Shown here one piece after another: positions 1-6,800 of a DNA stretch of 15,814 bases. The notes beneath the pieces were generated by a model, which searched no databases, was not told the origin of the DNA, and saw nothing but the letters and a program-made list of their open reading frames with translations. Source of the DNA: Bacillota bacterium (GTDB lineage: Bacteria > Bacillota > Clostridia > Tissierellales > Peptoniphilaceae); contig JAEXCD010000081.1 in NCBI GenBank assembly GCA_023393715.1, positions 1-15,814 on the forward strand, in the 5' to 3' direction. Position 1 is the first letter of the stretch; each line of letters opens with the position of its first letter. Both the position numbers and the translations under genes were made by a program.

Positions 1-123
1 ACGAGCGAGGCGTGTACGACTTTGGTAGTCAGCGCGGGGAAAATCGGTCATCAGATCAGCGCGGCGGCACAGGATCTCATCCGGCTGACGAACGGCACGG
101 TCGGCGATCTGCTGTTGAAATGA
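1..123 (+). CDS. C-terminal end of an unidentified protein (partial)
   Basis: An open frame enters from the left edge and ends at TGA 121-123, giving 40 residues that end GTVGDLLLK. The visible part is hydrophilic to amphipathic and has no motif I can name. The case for its being coding is the ATGA overlap with the next gene: the prepilin peptidase ATG at 120 shares bases with this stop, a typical sign of translational coupling. By context it could belong to a pilus or competence gene set, but that is inference from one neighbour only. Confidence 0.55.
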   Translation, partial: TSEACTTLVVSAGKIGHQISAAAQDLIRLTNGTVGDLLLK

Positions 124-740
124 ACCCGCTTTTCTGGCTCAGCGCCGCGCTTCTCGCAGAGGGCGGGTATCAATTAGCAAGGGAATCGGAAGAGAGGGCT
201 CCTTTTTTTCCGGATATTTCCGATGCGGGCGGACGAGGCTATGCTTTTACGTCCGTTCTTTTGTTTGCGCTGTTCTATATGAAGCAGGCCGCGCCGTCCG
301 GAATTTTTTCGGTGTCCGGGGTCCGGCAGCTCCTCTTTTTTCAGCTGCTTCCCATCGCATGGATCGACGGACGCTTTCTGTGCATTCCCAATCGGTTGAC
401 TGCGCGAATCCTTGCCGCGGGTCTCGGATGGCGTCTGTGGCTGAATACAGGAAGTGCGGGCTGCGCTTCTCTTTGGCCGGCCGCTTCTTTCACCCTGCTG
501 ATCTCTTTTTTGCTGATCGGGCTCGCGCTTCTTGCGCCCCGTGTCTTTGGAATGGGAGATGCAAAGCTGTTGTCCGCACTGTCCTTGTTTTATTCGCCGG
601 AGGGCTTTCTGTTGCTCTGTGTTATGAGCCTGTGTGCAGCGCCCATCGGGCTTTTGTTTCGAAGGAGCGGAAGAGATTCGCGGCCGGACGCGGGGCTGCC
701 GCTTGCGCCGGGCATCGCGCTGGCGATCGGATTGCTGTAG
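120..740 (+). CDS. A24-family prepilin peptidase (TadV/CpaA-like, small form)
   Basis: Membrane-bound aspartyl protease that cleaves the leader of type IV prepilin-like proteins on the cytoplasmic side. The 206-residue protein keeps both family aspartates: D83 in IDGRFLCIPN and D147 in FGMGDAKLLSA (the GxGD motif). Hydrophobic segments lie near residues 43-55, 70-82, 95-107, 123-140 and 161-180. The N-terminal cysteine/methylase domain of long PilD enzymes is absent, as in Tad-type and other short members. The protein stops soon after the PLAPGIALAIG segment, so the C-terminus is short. The frame stays open upstream of the ATG at 120, but those extra 36 residues are polar and unlike the family. 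I chose 120 because it overlaps the upstream stop (ATGA). No pilin gene is visible, so the substrate is unknown. Confidence 0.82.
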   Translation: MNPLFWLSAALLAEGGYQLARESEERAPFFPDISDAGGRGYAFTSVLLFALFYMKQAAPSGIFSVSGVRQLLFFQLLPIAWIDGRFLCIPNRLTARILAAGLGWRLWLNTGSAGCASLWPAASFTLLISFLLIGLALLAPRVFGMGDAKLLSALSLFYSPEGFLLLCVMSLCAAPIGLLFRRSGRDSRPDAGLPLAPGIALAIGLL

Positions 741-805
741 AGGGGAACGGCGGACAGAAGGCGGGGCTCGGCGCCGGTCCGCCGCGACGGAAGAGGGGGT
801 GAATC

Positions 806-851
806 AAACAGGAGCGGCCATGCGATTGTCGCATGGCCGCTCCTGTTTTTT
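806..851. terminator. Symmetric Rho-independent terminator between convergent genes
   Basis: A perfect 17-bp inverted repeat (809-825 and 829-845) has a TTG loop and is followed on the plus strand by six T. The flanking AAA (806-808) lets the stem extend to 20 bp and supplies a short U run when read leftward. It sits between the prepilin peptidase (plus, ends 740) and brnQ (minus, ends 888), so it probably ends both transcripts. The U tract is stronger for the rightward one. Confidence 0.88.
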
Positions 852-887
852 GCCTGTTTTTTGCCGCTGAGCAAAGAGGCGCCCGCA

Positions 888-2234
888 TTAGGACAGATCG
901 GTTTCTTTTGAAAAGGTCAGCGCAAGGGAAAGGATAAAGACGGCGATCGTCGGGATGAGCCAGCCGAGTCCGAGAGAGGAGAGCGGCAGATGCTGCTTGA
1001 CGAAGGTCAGGAGCGCATCGACCCACGGCAGCTCCTGAACGGATGCAGGGCAGCTGCGCAGAAAATCATACAGAGCGAAAAGCGCCGTACAGGCCACGGT
1101 GAGCTGGAAAACGCCTCGGCGAAGCGGATGGACGGCGTGAAAAATCCACAGAAACATCAGCGCAATCGAGATGGGGTAGAGAAACATCAATACGGGAAGG
1201 GACAGGGCGAGAATCGTATCCAGCCCGAAGTTTGCGATGATGAGCGAGACGATGCTGAACGCAAGCATCCAGAAGCGGTAGGAAACGGCGCGCGGGAAGA
1301 GCTCGGTAAAGGTCGTCGCGATGGAGACGACGAGACCGACGGCCGTTTTCAGGCAGGCGACGCTGACGATGGCGGCGAGCAGGAGCTGGCCGAATGTGCC
1401 GAAGTAGTGATGGCTGACCTGCGACAGGATGAGTCCGCCGTTTTCGGAGGTGGTACCGATGCTGCTGCTGGATGCGCCGAGAAAGACGAGTGCGGCGTAC
1501 AGCAGTCCCATAATGAGTACGGTCACCAGACCGCTTCGCGCGGTTTCGACGGCGATGCGGCGCGGCTCTGTGACGCCGAATTGGCGAATGTTGGTAATGA
1601 TGATGATCGCAAAGGCCAGCGAGGCAAGAGCATCCATCGTATCATAACCGGCTAAAATCCCCTGCGCCAGAGGAGCCGATGCATAGGCTCCCTCCGGAGA
1701 GACGGAGGCGGTTGAGCCCATGGGGGAGAAGAAGGCCGCCAGCAGCAGGACGGAGAGCAGAAGCAAAAACAAAGGAGCTAAAAAACGCCCCACGATATCC
1801 AGGATTTTACTCGGCCGGATCGAAAAGAAGAGGACGAGCGCGAAGAAGATGCCGGAGTACAGGAGCAGTGGAACCGAGGTGTCTTTCGGGATAAACGGGT
1901 GAACGCCGACTTCAAAGGCGACGGTGGCGGTTCGCGGAATGGCGAACAGCGGGCCGATGGTCAGGTAAAGCGCCAGCGTAAAAAGGAGCGAGGCGGTTTT
2001 TCCGAGGGGTGAGGCGTATTCGCGCAGACCCTGTTTGGAGGAAACCGCAGAGCTGATGATGCCTAAGATGGCAAGGCCGACTCCGGTAATGATGAATCCC
2101 AAGGTGGCCGAAGCAAAGTGATTGCCCGCCATACGACCCATTTTTACAGGGAAAATGAGATTGCCTGCGCCGAAGAAGAGGCCGAACAGCAGTGAGCCGA
2201 TGATGAGATTTTGGGATAGACGTAATTTTTTCAT
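888..2234 (-). CDS. brnQ: Branched-chain amino acid:cation symporter BrnQ
   Basis: Imports leucine, isoleucine and valine using the sodium or proton gradient at the cytoplasmic membrane. The 448-residue length is normal for the LIVCS family. The N-terminal hallmark GAGNLIFP is at residues 22-29, followed by about twelve hydrophobic helices spread over the whole protein. A charged tail (FSKETDLS) closes it. The start at 2234 is supported by an AGGAGA ribosome site (2241-2246) six bases upstream and by the usual family N-terminus MKKLRLSQ..IIGSLLFGLFFGAGN. It is transcribed alone, divergently from the ABC exporter, from a good promoter at 2267-2295. Some LIVCS members move other branched or aliphatic substrates, so the exact substrate range is inferred from the family. 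Confidence 0.93.
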   Translation of the reverse strand: MKKLRLSQNLIIGSLLFGLFFGAGNLIFPVKMGRMAGNHFASATLGFIITGVGLAILGIISSAVSSKQGLREYASPLGKTASLLFTLALYLTIGPLFAIPRTATVAFEVGVHPFIPKDTSVPLLLYSGIFFALVLFFSIRPSKILDIVGRFLAPLFLLLLSVLLLAAFFSPMGSTASVSPEGAYASAPLAQGILAGYDTMDALASLAFAIIIITNIRQFGVTEPRRIAVETARSGLVTVLIMGLLYAALVFLGASSSSIGTTSENGGLILSQVSHHYFGTFGQLLLAAIVSVACLKTAVGLVVSIATTFTELFPRAVSYRFWMLAFSIVSLIIANFGLDTILALSLPVLMFLYPISIALMFLWIFHAVHPLRRGVFQLTVACTALFALYDFLRSCPASVQELPWVDALLTFVKQHLPLSSLGLGWLIPTIAVFILSLALTFSKETDLS

Positions 2235-2266
2235 ACAGAGTCTCCTAAAATAAAGATATTTTATTG

Positions 2267-2295
2267 ATTATACGTCTTTTCTTACTTGATGGAAA
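2267..2295 (-). promoter_or_regulatory. brnQ promoter (SigA-type)
   Basis: Read on the minus strand, a perfect TATAAT lies at 2272-2267 and TTTCCA (4 of 6 to TTGACA) at 2295-2290, with a 17-base spacer. The predicted start is about 25 bases upstream of the brnQ ribosome site. The -35 element overlaps the rightward promoter's -35 region, so the two divergent promoters may compete. Confidence 0.7.
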
Positions 2296-2315
2296 ATTGT
2301 TTTTCAGAATATAAT
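2286..2315 (+). promoter_or_regulatory. Promoter of the ABC exporter operon (SigA-type)
   Basis: TTGATG (2286-2291), an 18-base spacer, then a perfect TATAAT (2310-2315). Transcription would begin near 2322, inside the palindrome at 2313-2339, leaving a leader of about 145 bases before the ATPase start at 2467. The overlap of the -10 and start site with a palindrome suggests control by a repressor. Confidence 0.68.
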
Positions 2316-2339
2316 GTGATATCATACTGATATCACATT
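2313..2339. promoter_or_regulatory. Perfect palindromic operator (12-3-12)
   Basis: AATGTGATATCA (2313-2324), spacer TAC, then its exact reverse complement TGATATCACATT (2328-2339). It overlaps the last three bases of the rightward -10 box and the predicted transcription start, the classic site for a dimeric repressor. The leftward brnQ promoter lies about 40 bases away and would be less directly affected. The size and symmetry fit a TetR- or GntR-type dimer, but no such gene is in the window, so the cognate regulator is unknown. Confidence 0.72.
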
Positions 2340-2426
2340 GTGCGATCGAGCCGGGAAACGCCGCTTTGGCGGGGGGCGGCTTGGAGGATTTCGCGCGCAA
2401 TGAAGGGTAAGTACAGTTCGGCGCTT

Positions 2427-2448
2427 CCTAAAAATATCCTCTTTTAGG
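2427..2448 (+). other. Small hairpin in the ABC operon leader
   Basis: CCTAAAA (2427-2433) and TTTTAGG (2442-2448) form a 7-bp AT-rich stem with an 8-base loop, ending just upstream of the ribosome site of the ATPase gene (AAAGGATGG, about 2454-2462). It could modulate translation, but the stem is weak and may be chance. The rest of the leader, 2340-2426, shows only GC-rich short complementarities and no riboswitch that I recognise. Confidence 0.3.
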
Positions 2449-2466
2449 CAAAGAAAGGATGGAACT

Positions 2467-3213
2467 ATGATTGATATTCAATCCGTAAGCAAATCTTTCG
2501 GTTCAAAAAAGGCGGTTCAGAACCTCACGCTGAGTCTGCAGCCGGGGACGATTACCGGCTTCATCGGACCAAACGGCGCGGGAAAGACGACGACGATCCG
2601 CATGATCTGCGGGATCCTGAAGCCGGATACCGGCCGCATTACATTGAACCGGCACGATATCACACAGGAGCCGCTCGAGGCCAAGCGCCAGTTCGGGTTC
2701 ATAGCAGACAGCCCGGACACGTTTCTGGCGCTCAAGGGCATGGAATATATCAACTTCATCTGCAATGTGTACGATGTTCCGAAGGAGGTACGCGCGGAGC
2801 GGCTGCAGGAGCTTCTGACCGATTTTGAGATGACGGAGGCCGTATCGCAGAAAATCTCGACGTATTCGCACGGCATGCGTCAAAAGATTCATATCATTGC
2901 AACGCTGATGCACGATCCGAATATCTGGATTATGGATGAGCCGATGACGGGTCTCGATCCGCAATCCTCCTATCTCCTGAAGCAGCGCATGCGCCGGCAT
3001 GCGGAGGCGGGCAATACGGTGCTGTTCTCGACGCACGTGCTGGAGGTGGCAGAGAAGCTGTGCGATCAGATCGCCATCATCAACAAGGGCGAGCTGTGCT
3101 ACACCGGAACGTTAGAGGAGCTGAAGAACCGAAATCCGGGACTTTCTCTGGAAGAAATCTTCCTGCGCACAACAGGCAGTGTGTTGTTTAATGAGGAGGA
3201 AGATCATGCGTAG
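2467..3213 (+). CDS. ABC transporter ATP-binding protein (exporter type)
   Basis: Cytoplasmic ATPase subunit that powers the permease encoded next to it. The 248-residue protein holds a single nucleotide-binding domain: Walker A GPNGAGKTT (34-42), signature YSHGMRQK (133-140), Walker B IWIMDEP (153-159) and H-loop His190 in FSTHVLE. The signature is SHGMR rather than LSGGQ, and the Q-loop position reads FIADSP with no glutamine. Both variants are common in ABC-2 exporters of the EcsA/YtrB/BcrA sort. The start follows AAAGGATGG with a short spacer. The permease start overlaps this gene's end by 8 bases, so the two are coupled. The family suggests efflux of a lipid, peptide or drug, but the substrate cannot be read from sequence. 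Confidence 0.93.
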   Translation: MIDIQSVSKSFGSKKAVQNLTLSLQPGTITGFIGPNGAGKTTTIRMICGILKPDTGRITLNRHDITQEPLEAKRQFGFIADSPDTFLALKGMEYINFICNVYDVPKEVRAERLQELLTDFEMTEAVSQKISTYSHGMRQKIHIIATLMHDPNIWIMDEPMTGLDPQSSYLLKQRMRRHAEAGNTVLFSTHVLEVAEKLCDQIAIINKGELCYTGTLEELKNRNPGLSLEEIFLRTTGSVLFNEEEDHA

Positions 3214-4927
3214 GTTTCGCAGTCTGGTATGGGTCAACCTGAAGGTCGGCCTGGACGCGTTCTTTTCGGGCATGAGTTTTCTCGGCCGAAAAAAGAAGGC
3301 CGGGCTGTTCTCGAAGTTCGGGTACGGGGCGAAGCTGCTGTTCTTCGCATTGATCTTCACGCCGATGATTTTCAGCGTCGGCTACATGGCTTATCGCACG
3401 ATGGCGCTTCTGGCGCCGCTGCGCCTCGATCCGGCATTGGTTTCGGCGATTCAGGTCGGCGGCATGGTGCTGATTCTGCTCACGGCGGTGGTGGCCGTGC
3501 CCTCGGTGTACTACTTTTCCGGGGATCTGGATCATTATCTGTCGATGCCGCTGCGCCCGCGGGAGATTCTGGCGGCCAAGTTTCTGACCGTGGTGATCGA
3601 GCAATACTATCTGCTCGTGCTGATGATCGTTCCGATGGCGGTGGGCTTTCTGATGATTCGTTTTTCGGTCACCTCGTTGCTCGGATGGCTGATCAGCATC
3701 GTGTTTCTGCCCGTGTTTCCCGTGCTCCTCGTCAGTATATTGATCCTGCTCCTGATGAATCTGGCGCCGGTGCTGCGCGACAAGGATCGCATGGCGATGA
3801 TTACGGGGCTATTCAGTCTGATTTTTGCTTTTGGACTGGCCATTTTGTTCCAAATGCGCGGCGACCAGTCGGGCACGCAGCTTGCCAATATCATCATGCG
3901 CGGCGAGGGGCTGTTCACGAGTGTGGCGCAGGTGTTCCCGCCGCTGCGCGGCGCACAGTTGATGATTTCCGGGACGCAGGCGGGGGATTTCCTGCTTGGC
4001 CTTGGGATTACCGTCGCATCGAATGCCGTTCTGGTATTTATTTATCTGATTTTGAGTGAAAGGCTCTATTTCAAAGGGGCGCTTGGAATGGGCGAGAGCC
4101 GTTCGCGCGGCAGGACGCTGAATGCCGGGCAGCGGGAAAAGGCGATTTCCCGCACCTCTTCGCTGACGAGGACGCTGTTTTTGCGGGAGCACCGCGAAAT
4201 TCTGCGCACGCCGGTATACTTTCTGAACGGCGTCCTTTCAGCGCTGCTCGTTCCCGTCATTATGATCGTCGCCGTCGTCGTGTCGCTTCGCTTTAATGCG
4301 GAGGTGGAGCTGTCCGAAATGACGCGGTTCTTCAGCTTTTTGACGGAGCTTTTGGCGGATTCGCAGACACAGATCATAGCCGGACTGATTGCCGGAGGCG
4401 CAATAGCCCTGTTCTCCGGCGGGATGAATTCGCTGTCGGCGACGGCGGTTTCCCGGGATGCGCGTTGTCTGGAGACGTTGAAGAGCCTGCCGGTCAGCGC
4501 AAGGCGCATCTTCTTTGTGAAGCTGCTGCCGGGCTGGATCTATGGCATGGTGACGCTCGTGCTGTTTCCGGCGGTGCTGATGATGGCGATTCCGATCCCG
4601 CCGATGACGATCGCGGTGTACTTCATTTCGGGGGCGGTTATGACGTATGCGATCAACCTGTTTGATCTCATCATCGACATCAAACGTCCCAAGCTGAATT
4701 GGCAGGATGAGACCAAGGCGATGAAGGGCAACATGAATACGATGATCGCACAGTTCCTCGGCATGGGGCTGATTGCGCTCGTCATCGTGGGCGGGTTGCT
4801 GCTGCCGCTGGCGTTTGCCCAATACATTTATCTGACAGCCGGCATATTCCTGCTTCTGACGCTGCTTTTGACGCTGTTGCTCAGCAAGCGGGCGGACCGG
4901 TGGCTGGGCGCGCTGAACCGCGCGTAA
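3206..4927 (+). CDS. ABC-2-type exporter permease, large single-chain form
   Basis: Integral membrane partner of the preceding ATPase. The 573-residue protein has roughly eleven or twelve hydrophobic segments in two blocks (about residues 45-275 and 335-565), separated by a charged cytoplasmic stretch with GMGESRSRGRT and the EHREIL..PVYFLNG segment. This looks like a whole transporter in one chain. The ATG at 3206 is preferred because AGGAGGA (3194-3200) lies five bases upstream. An in-frame ATG at 3191 lies within the ribosome-site region and would add only five residues. The gene overlaps the ATPase stop by 8 bases. Transcription ends at the strong hairpin after 4959. I do not recognise a named family member, and the substrate is unknown. 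Confidence 0.88.
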   Translation: MRRFRSLVWVNLKVGLDAFFSGMSFLGRKKKAGLFSKFGYGAKLLFFALIFTPMIFSVGYMAYRTMALLAPLRLDPALVSAIQVGGMVLILLTAVVAVPSVYYFSGDLDHYLSMPLRPREILAAKFLTVVIEQYYLLVLMIVPMAVGFLMIRFSVTSLLGWLISIVFLPVFPVLLVSILILLLMNLAPVLRDKDRMAMITGLFSLIFAFGLAILFQMRGDQSGTQLANIIMRGEGLFTSVAQVFPPLRGAQLMISGTQAGDFLLGLGITVASNAVLVFIYLILSERLYFKGALGMGESRSRGRTLNAGQREKAISRTSSLTRTLFLREHREILRTPVYFLNGVLSALLVPVIMIVAVVVSLRFNAEVELSEMTRFFSFLTELLADSQTQIIAGLIAGGAIALFSGGMNSLSATAVSRDARCLETLKSLPVSARRIFFVKLLPGWIYGMVTLVLFPAVLMMAIPIPPMTIAVYFISGAVMTYAINLFDLIIDIKRPKLNWQDETKAMKGNMNTMIAQFLGMGLIALVIVGGLLLPLAFAQYIYLTAGIFLLLTLLLTLLLSKRADRWLGALNRA

Positions 4928-4958
4928 GCATGTGAAAAAAGCGCGGTCTTATGGAGCG

Positions 4959-5000
4959 AGAGCCCCTCAGGTTGGATTTTTGTCCAACCTGAGGGGCTCT
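4959..5000. terminator. Strong hairpin terminator between convergent genes
   Basis: An 18-bp perfect inverted repeat (4959-4976 and 4983-5000) with loop TTTTTG, followed on the plus strand by GTTTTG. The U run is short, but the stem is long and GC-rich. It lies between the exporter permease (plus, ends 4927) and gpmI (minus, ends 5035) and probably stops both. The leftward reading has no clear U tract. Confidence 0.78.
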
Positions 5001-5034
5001 GTTTTGAGAGACGGCGTTTTTACGCTGTGTTATC

Positions 5035-6621
5035 TTATTTTTGCAGTAACGAGGGCTCCCAGATGTCCGGCTTTTCAAAACCGAGCAATTCGACAATGGT
5101 CGCGGCGATGTTTGCGAGGCCGGCTTTTCCGCTCATGTCCTGATTGAGCTGTGCGCGCCCCTCGGGATCGAAGAGGATGAAGGGGACGGGATTGAGCGAG
5201 TGCGCGGTCTTTGGAATCATCTGTCCCGTGGCCGGATCCTTTTGCAGCATGTCGTCGGAATTGCCGTGGTCGGCAGTGACGAGTACCGTGTAGCCGAGCT
5301 CGCGGGCGACGGGCAAAAGGCGCTTCAGGCCGAGATCGACGCTTTCCACGCCGATGCGCACGCTGTCGAAAACCCCAGTGTGGCCGACCATGTCGCCGTT
5401 TGGATAGTTGATGCGCAGAAAATCATACCGGTTTGAGCGCATGGCCTCGATGAGGGCATCGGTCACCTCTGCGGACTTCATCCACGGGCGCTGGTCGAAG
5501 GGCACGTTGTCGGAGGGAATTTCCAGCCAGGTTTCGAGCTCGTCGGAGAATTTTTCCGAGCGGTTCCCGTTCCAGAAGTATGTGACATGTCCGAATTTTT
5601 GCGTTTCCGAGCAGGCAAATTCGTTTTTGCCGTGTGCGACGAGAAACTCGGTCAGCGTATTTTCGATCATGGGCGGATTGACGAGGTAGTGCTTCGGCAC
5701 GTGCAGATCGCCGTCATACTCGAGCATTCCGCAATAAAAGACGTCGGGACGGCGTTTGCGATCGAAAAAGGGAAACGCCGCGTCGTCGAAGGCCATAGAG
5801 ATTTCAATGGCGCGATCCCCGCGGAAGTTGAAGAAGATGACGCTGTCGCCGTCCTCCATACGGCCGACGGGCTCGCCGTTTTCGGCGATGACGAAGGATG
5901 GAAGATCCTGATCGATATCGCCGGTCGTCCGGCGAAGGGTGGTGTAGGCCTCAGCGGCATTCGGGAAGAAGGCGCCCTCGCCCAGCACGTGAGCAAGCCA
6001 CCCGCGTTCCACCATGCCCCAGTCGGCGCGGTAGCGATCCATAGTCACCTTCATGCGTCCGCCTCCGGAAGCAAAGCAGGCGTGGAAGGCGTCATCGTTC
6101 AGAGAAGCAAAAAACGCCTCCATGTCCTGAATATAGCTCAATCCGCTTGTCGGCGGAACATCGCGGCCGTCCAGCAGAGCGTGGAGGCGTACCTCGCGGA
6201 CGCCCTCCTTTTTCGCCTCCTCGACGAGCGCCTTCAGGTGCGCGATATTGGAGTGAACATTTCCGTCGGAAAGAAGACCTAAAAAATGCAGCCGGCTCTG
6301 CTTCGTTCGGACATTTCCGATCGCAGTATGCCACGTTTCGGACTCAAAGATTTTGCGGGATTGAATGGATTCGTTGACGAGCTTGGCGCCCTGCGCGTAG
6401 ATTTGCCCGCATCCGAGGGCGTTGTGTCCGACCTCGCTGTTGCCCATATCGTCATCGGACGGGAGCCCGACGGCCGTGCCGTGTGCGCGAAGCGCGATCC
6501 AGGGATGATGCGACATGAGATCGTCGAGCGTAGGGGTGTTGGCGGCGCGAACCGCATCTCCTTCGACGGTTTTGCCGATGCCGACGCCGTCCATGACGAC
6601 TAAAACGACTTTTTGCTTCAT
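5035..6621 (-). CDS. gpmI: 2,3-bisphosphoglycerate-independent phosphoglycerate mutase, plant-like subtype
   Basis: Cytoplasmic glycolytic enzyme interconverting 3- and 2-phosphoglycerate through a phosphoserine and two metal ions (usually Mn). The 528-residue protein has the expected metal and catalytic residues: D11, Ser62 in DDMGNSEVGH, H123, D151-R153-D154 in DGRDVPPTSG, D410 and H414 in NGDMVGHTG, D451-H452 in TADHGN, and H474 in AHSLNPVP. It is longer than the usual bacterial form of about 510. Segments such as HGTAVGLPSDDDMGNSEVGHN, ASGGGRMKVTMDRY, CSETQKFGHVTYFWNGNRS and NYPNGDMVGHTG match what I remember of plant and trypanosomatid enzymes. The start at 6621 is chosen because AAGGAG (6627-6632) lies five bases upstream. 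An in-frame upstream ATG would add 13 polar residues across this ribosome site. It is a single-gene transcript with its own promoter. Confidence 0.95.
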   Translation of the reverse strand: MKQKVVLVVMDGVGIGKTVEGDAVRAANTPTLDDLMSHHPWIALRAHGTAVGLPSDDDMGNSEVGHNALGCGQIYAQGAKLVNESIQSRKIFESETWHTAIGNVRTKQSRLHFLGLLSDGNVHSNIAHLKALVEEAKKEGVREVRLHALLDGRDVPPTSGLSYIQDMEAFFASLNDDAFHACFASGGGRMKVTMDRYRADWGMVERGWLAHVLGEGAFFPNAAEAYTTLRRTTGDIDQDLPSFVIAENGEPVGRMEDGDSVIFFNFRGDRAIEISMAFDDAAFPFFDRKRRPDVFYCGMLEYDGDLHVPKHYLVNPPMIENTLTEFLVAHGKNEFACSETQKFGHVTYFWNGNRSEKFSDELETWLEIPSDNVPFDQRPWMKSAEVTDALIEAMRSNRYDFLRINYPNGDMVGHTGVFDSVRIGVESVDLGLKRLLPVARELGYTVLVTADHGNSDDMLQKDPATGQMIPKTAHSLNPVPFILFDPEGRAQLNQDMSGKAGLANIAATIVELLGFEKPDIWEPSLLQK

Positions 6622-6683
6622 AAAAACTCCTTTTCTTTCTATATGGTAGCCCGAGGGCAAACAAAAATCTTCTGACGCATCCT

Positions 6684-6712
6684 ATTATACCACGAACGAA
6701 TATACCGCAAAC
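6684..6712 (-). promoter_or_regulatory. gpmI promoter (extended -10)
   Basis: On the minus strand TGGTATAAT gives a perfect -10 (6689-6684) with the upstream TG of an extended -10. The -35 is poor (TTTGCG at 6711-6706 with a 16-base spacer, 3 of 6). The start site would lie about 55 bases upstream of the gpmI ATG. Confidence 0.6.
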
Positions 6713-6760
6713 GAAGCCCGGGGGCGGATCCGCAGGAAACATAGCAGTGTGATGTAAAGC

Positions 6761-6771
6761 TGTGATACAAT
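6761..6771 (+). promoter_or_regulatory. Probable promoter of the LCP-fni-S41 operon
   Basis: TGTGATACAAT holds a -10 of TACAAT (6766-6771, 5 of 6) with a TG at 6763-6764, an extended -10. No good -35 is seen at the right distance. Transcription would start near 6778, about 13 bases before the GGAGG ribosome site of the LCP gene. It is divergent from the gpmI promoter. Confidence 0.45.
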
Positions 6772-6800
6772 GACAGAAAGTATGTTCATTGGAGGCAACA

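Noticed and set aside
12..119. N-terminal extension of the prepilin peptidase upstream of 120
   Set aside because: The extra residues are polar and unlike the family. The frame overlaps the end of the upstream coding frame, and the ATG at 120 overlaps its stop in the typical coupled manner.
2340..2426. GC-rich leader of the exporter operon as a riboswitch
   Set aside because: Only short complementary GC blocks are visible and no known riboswitch core or conserved motif can be matched.
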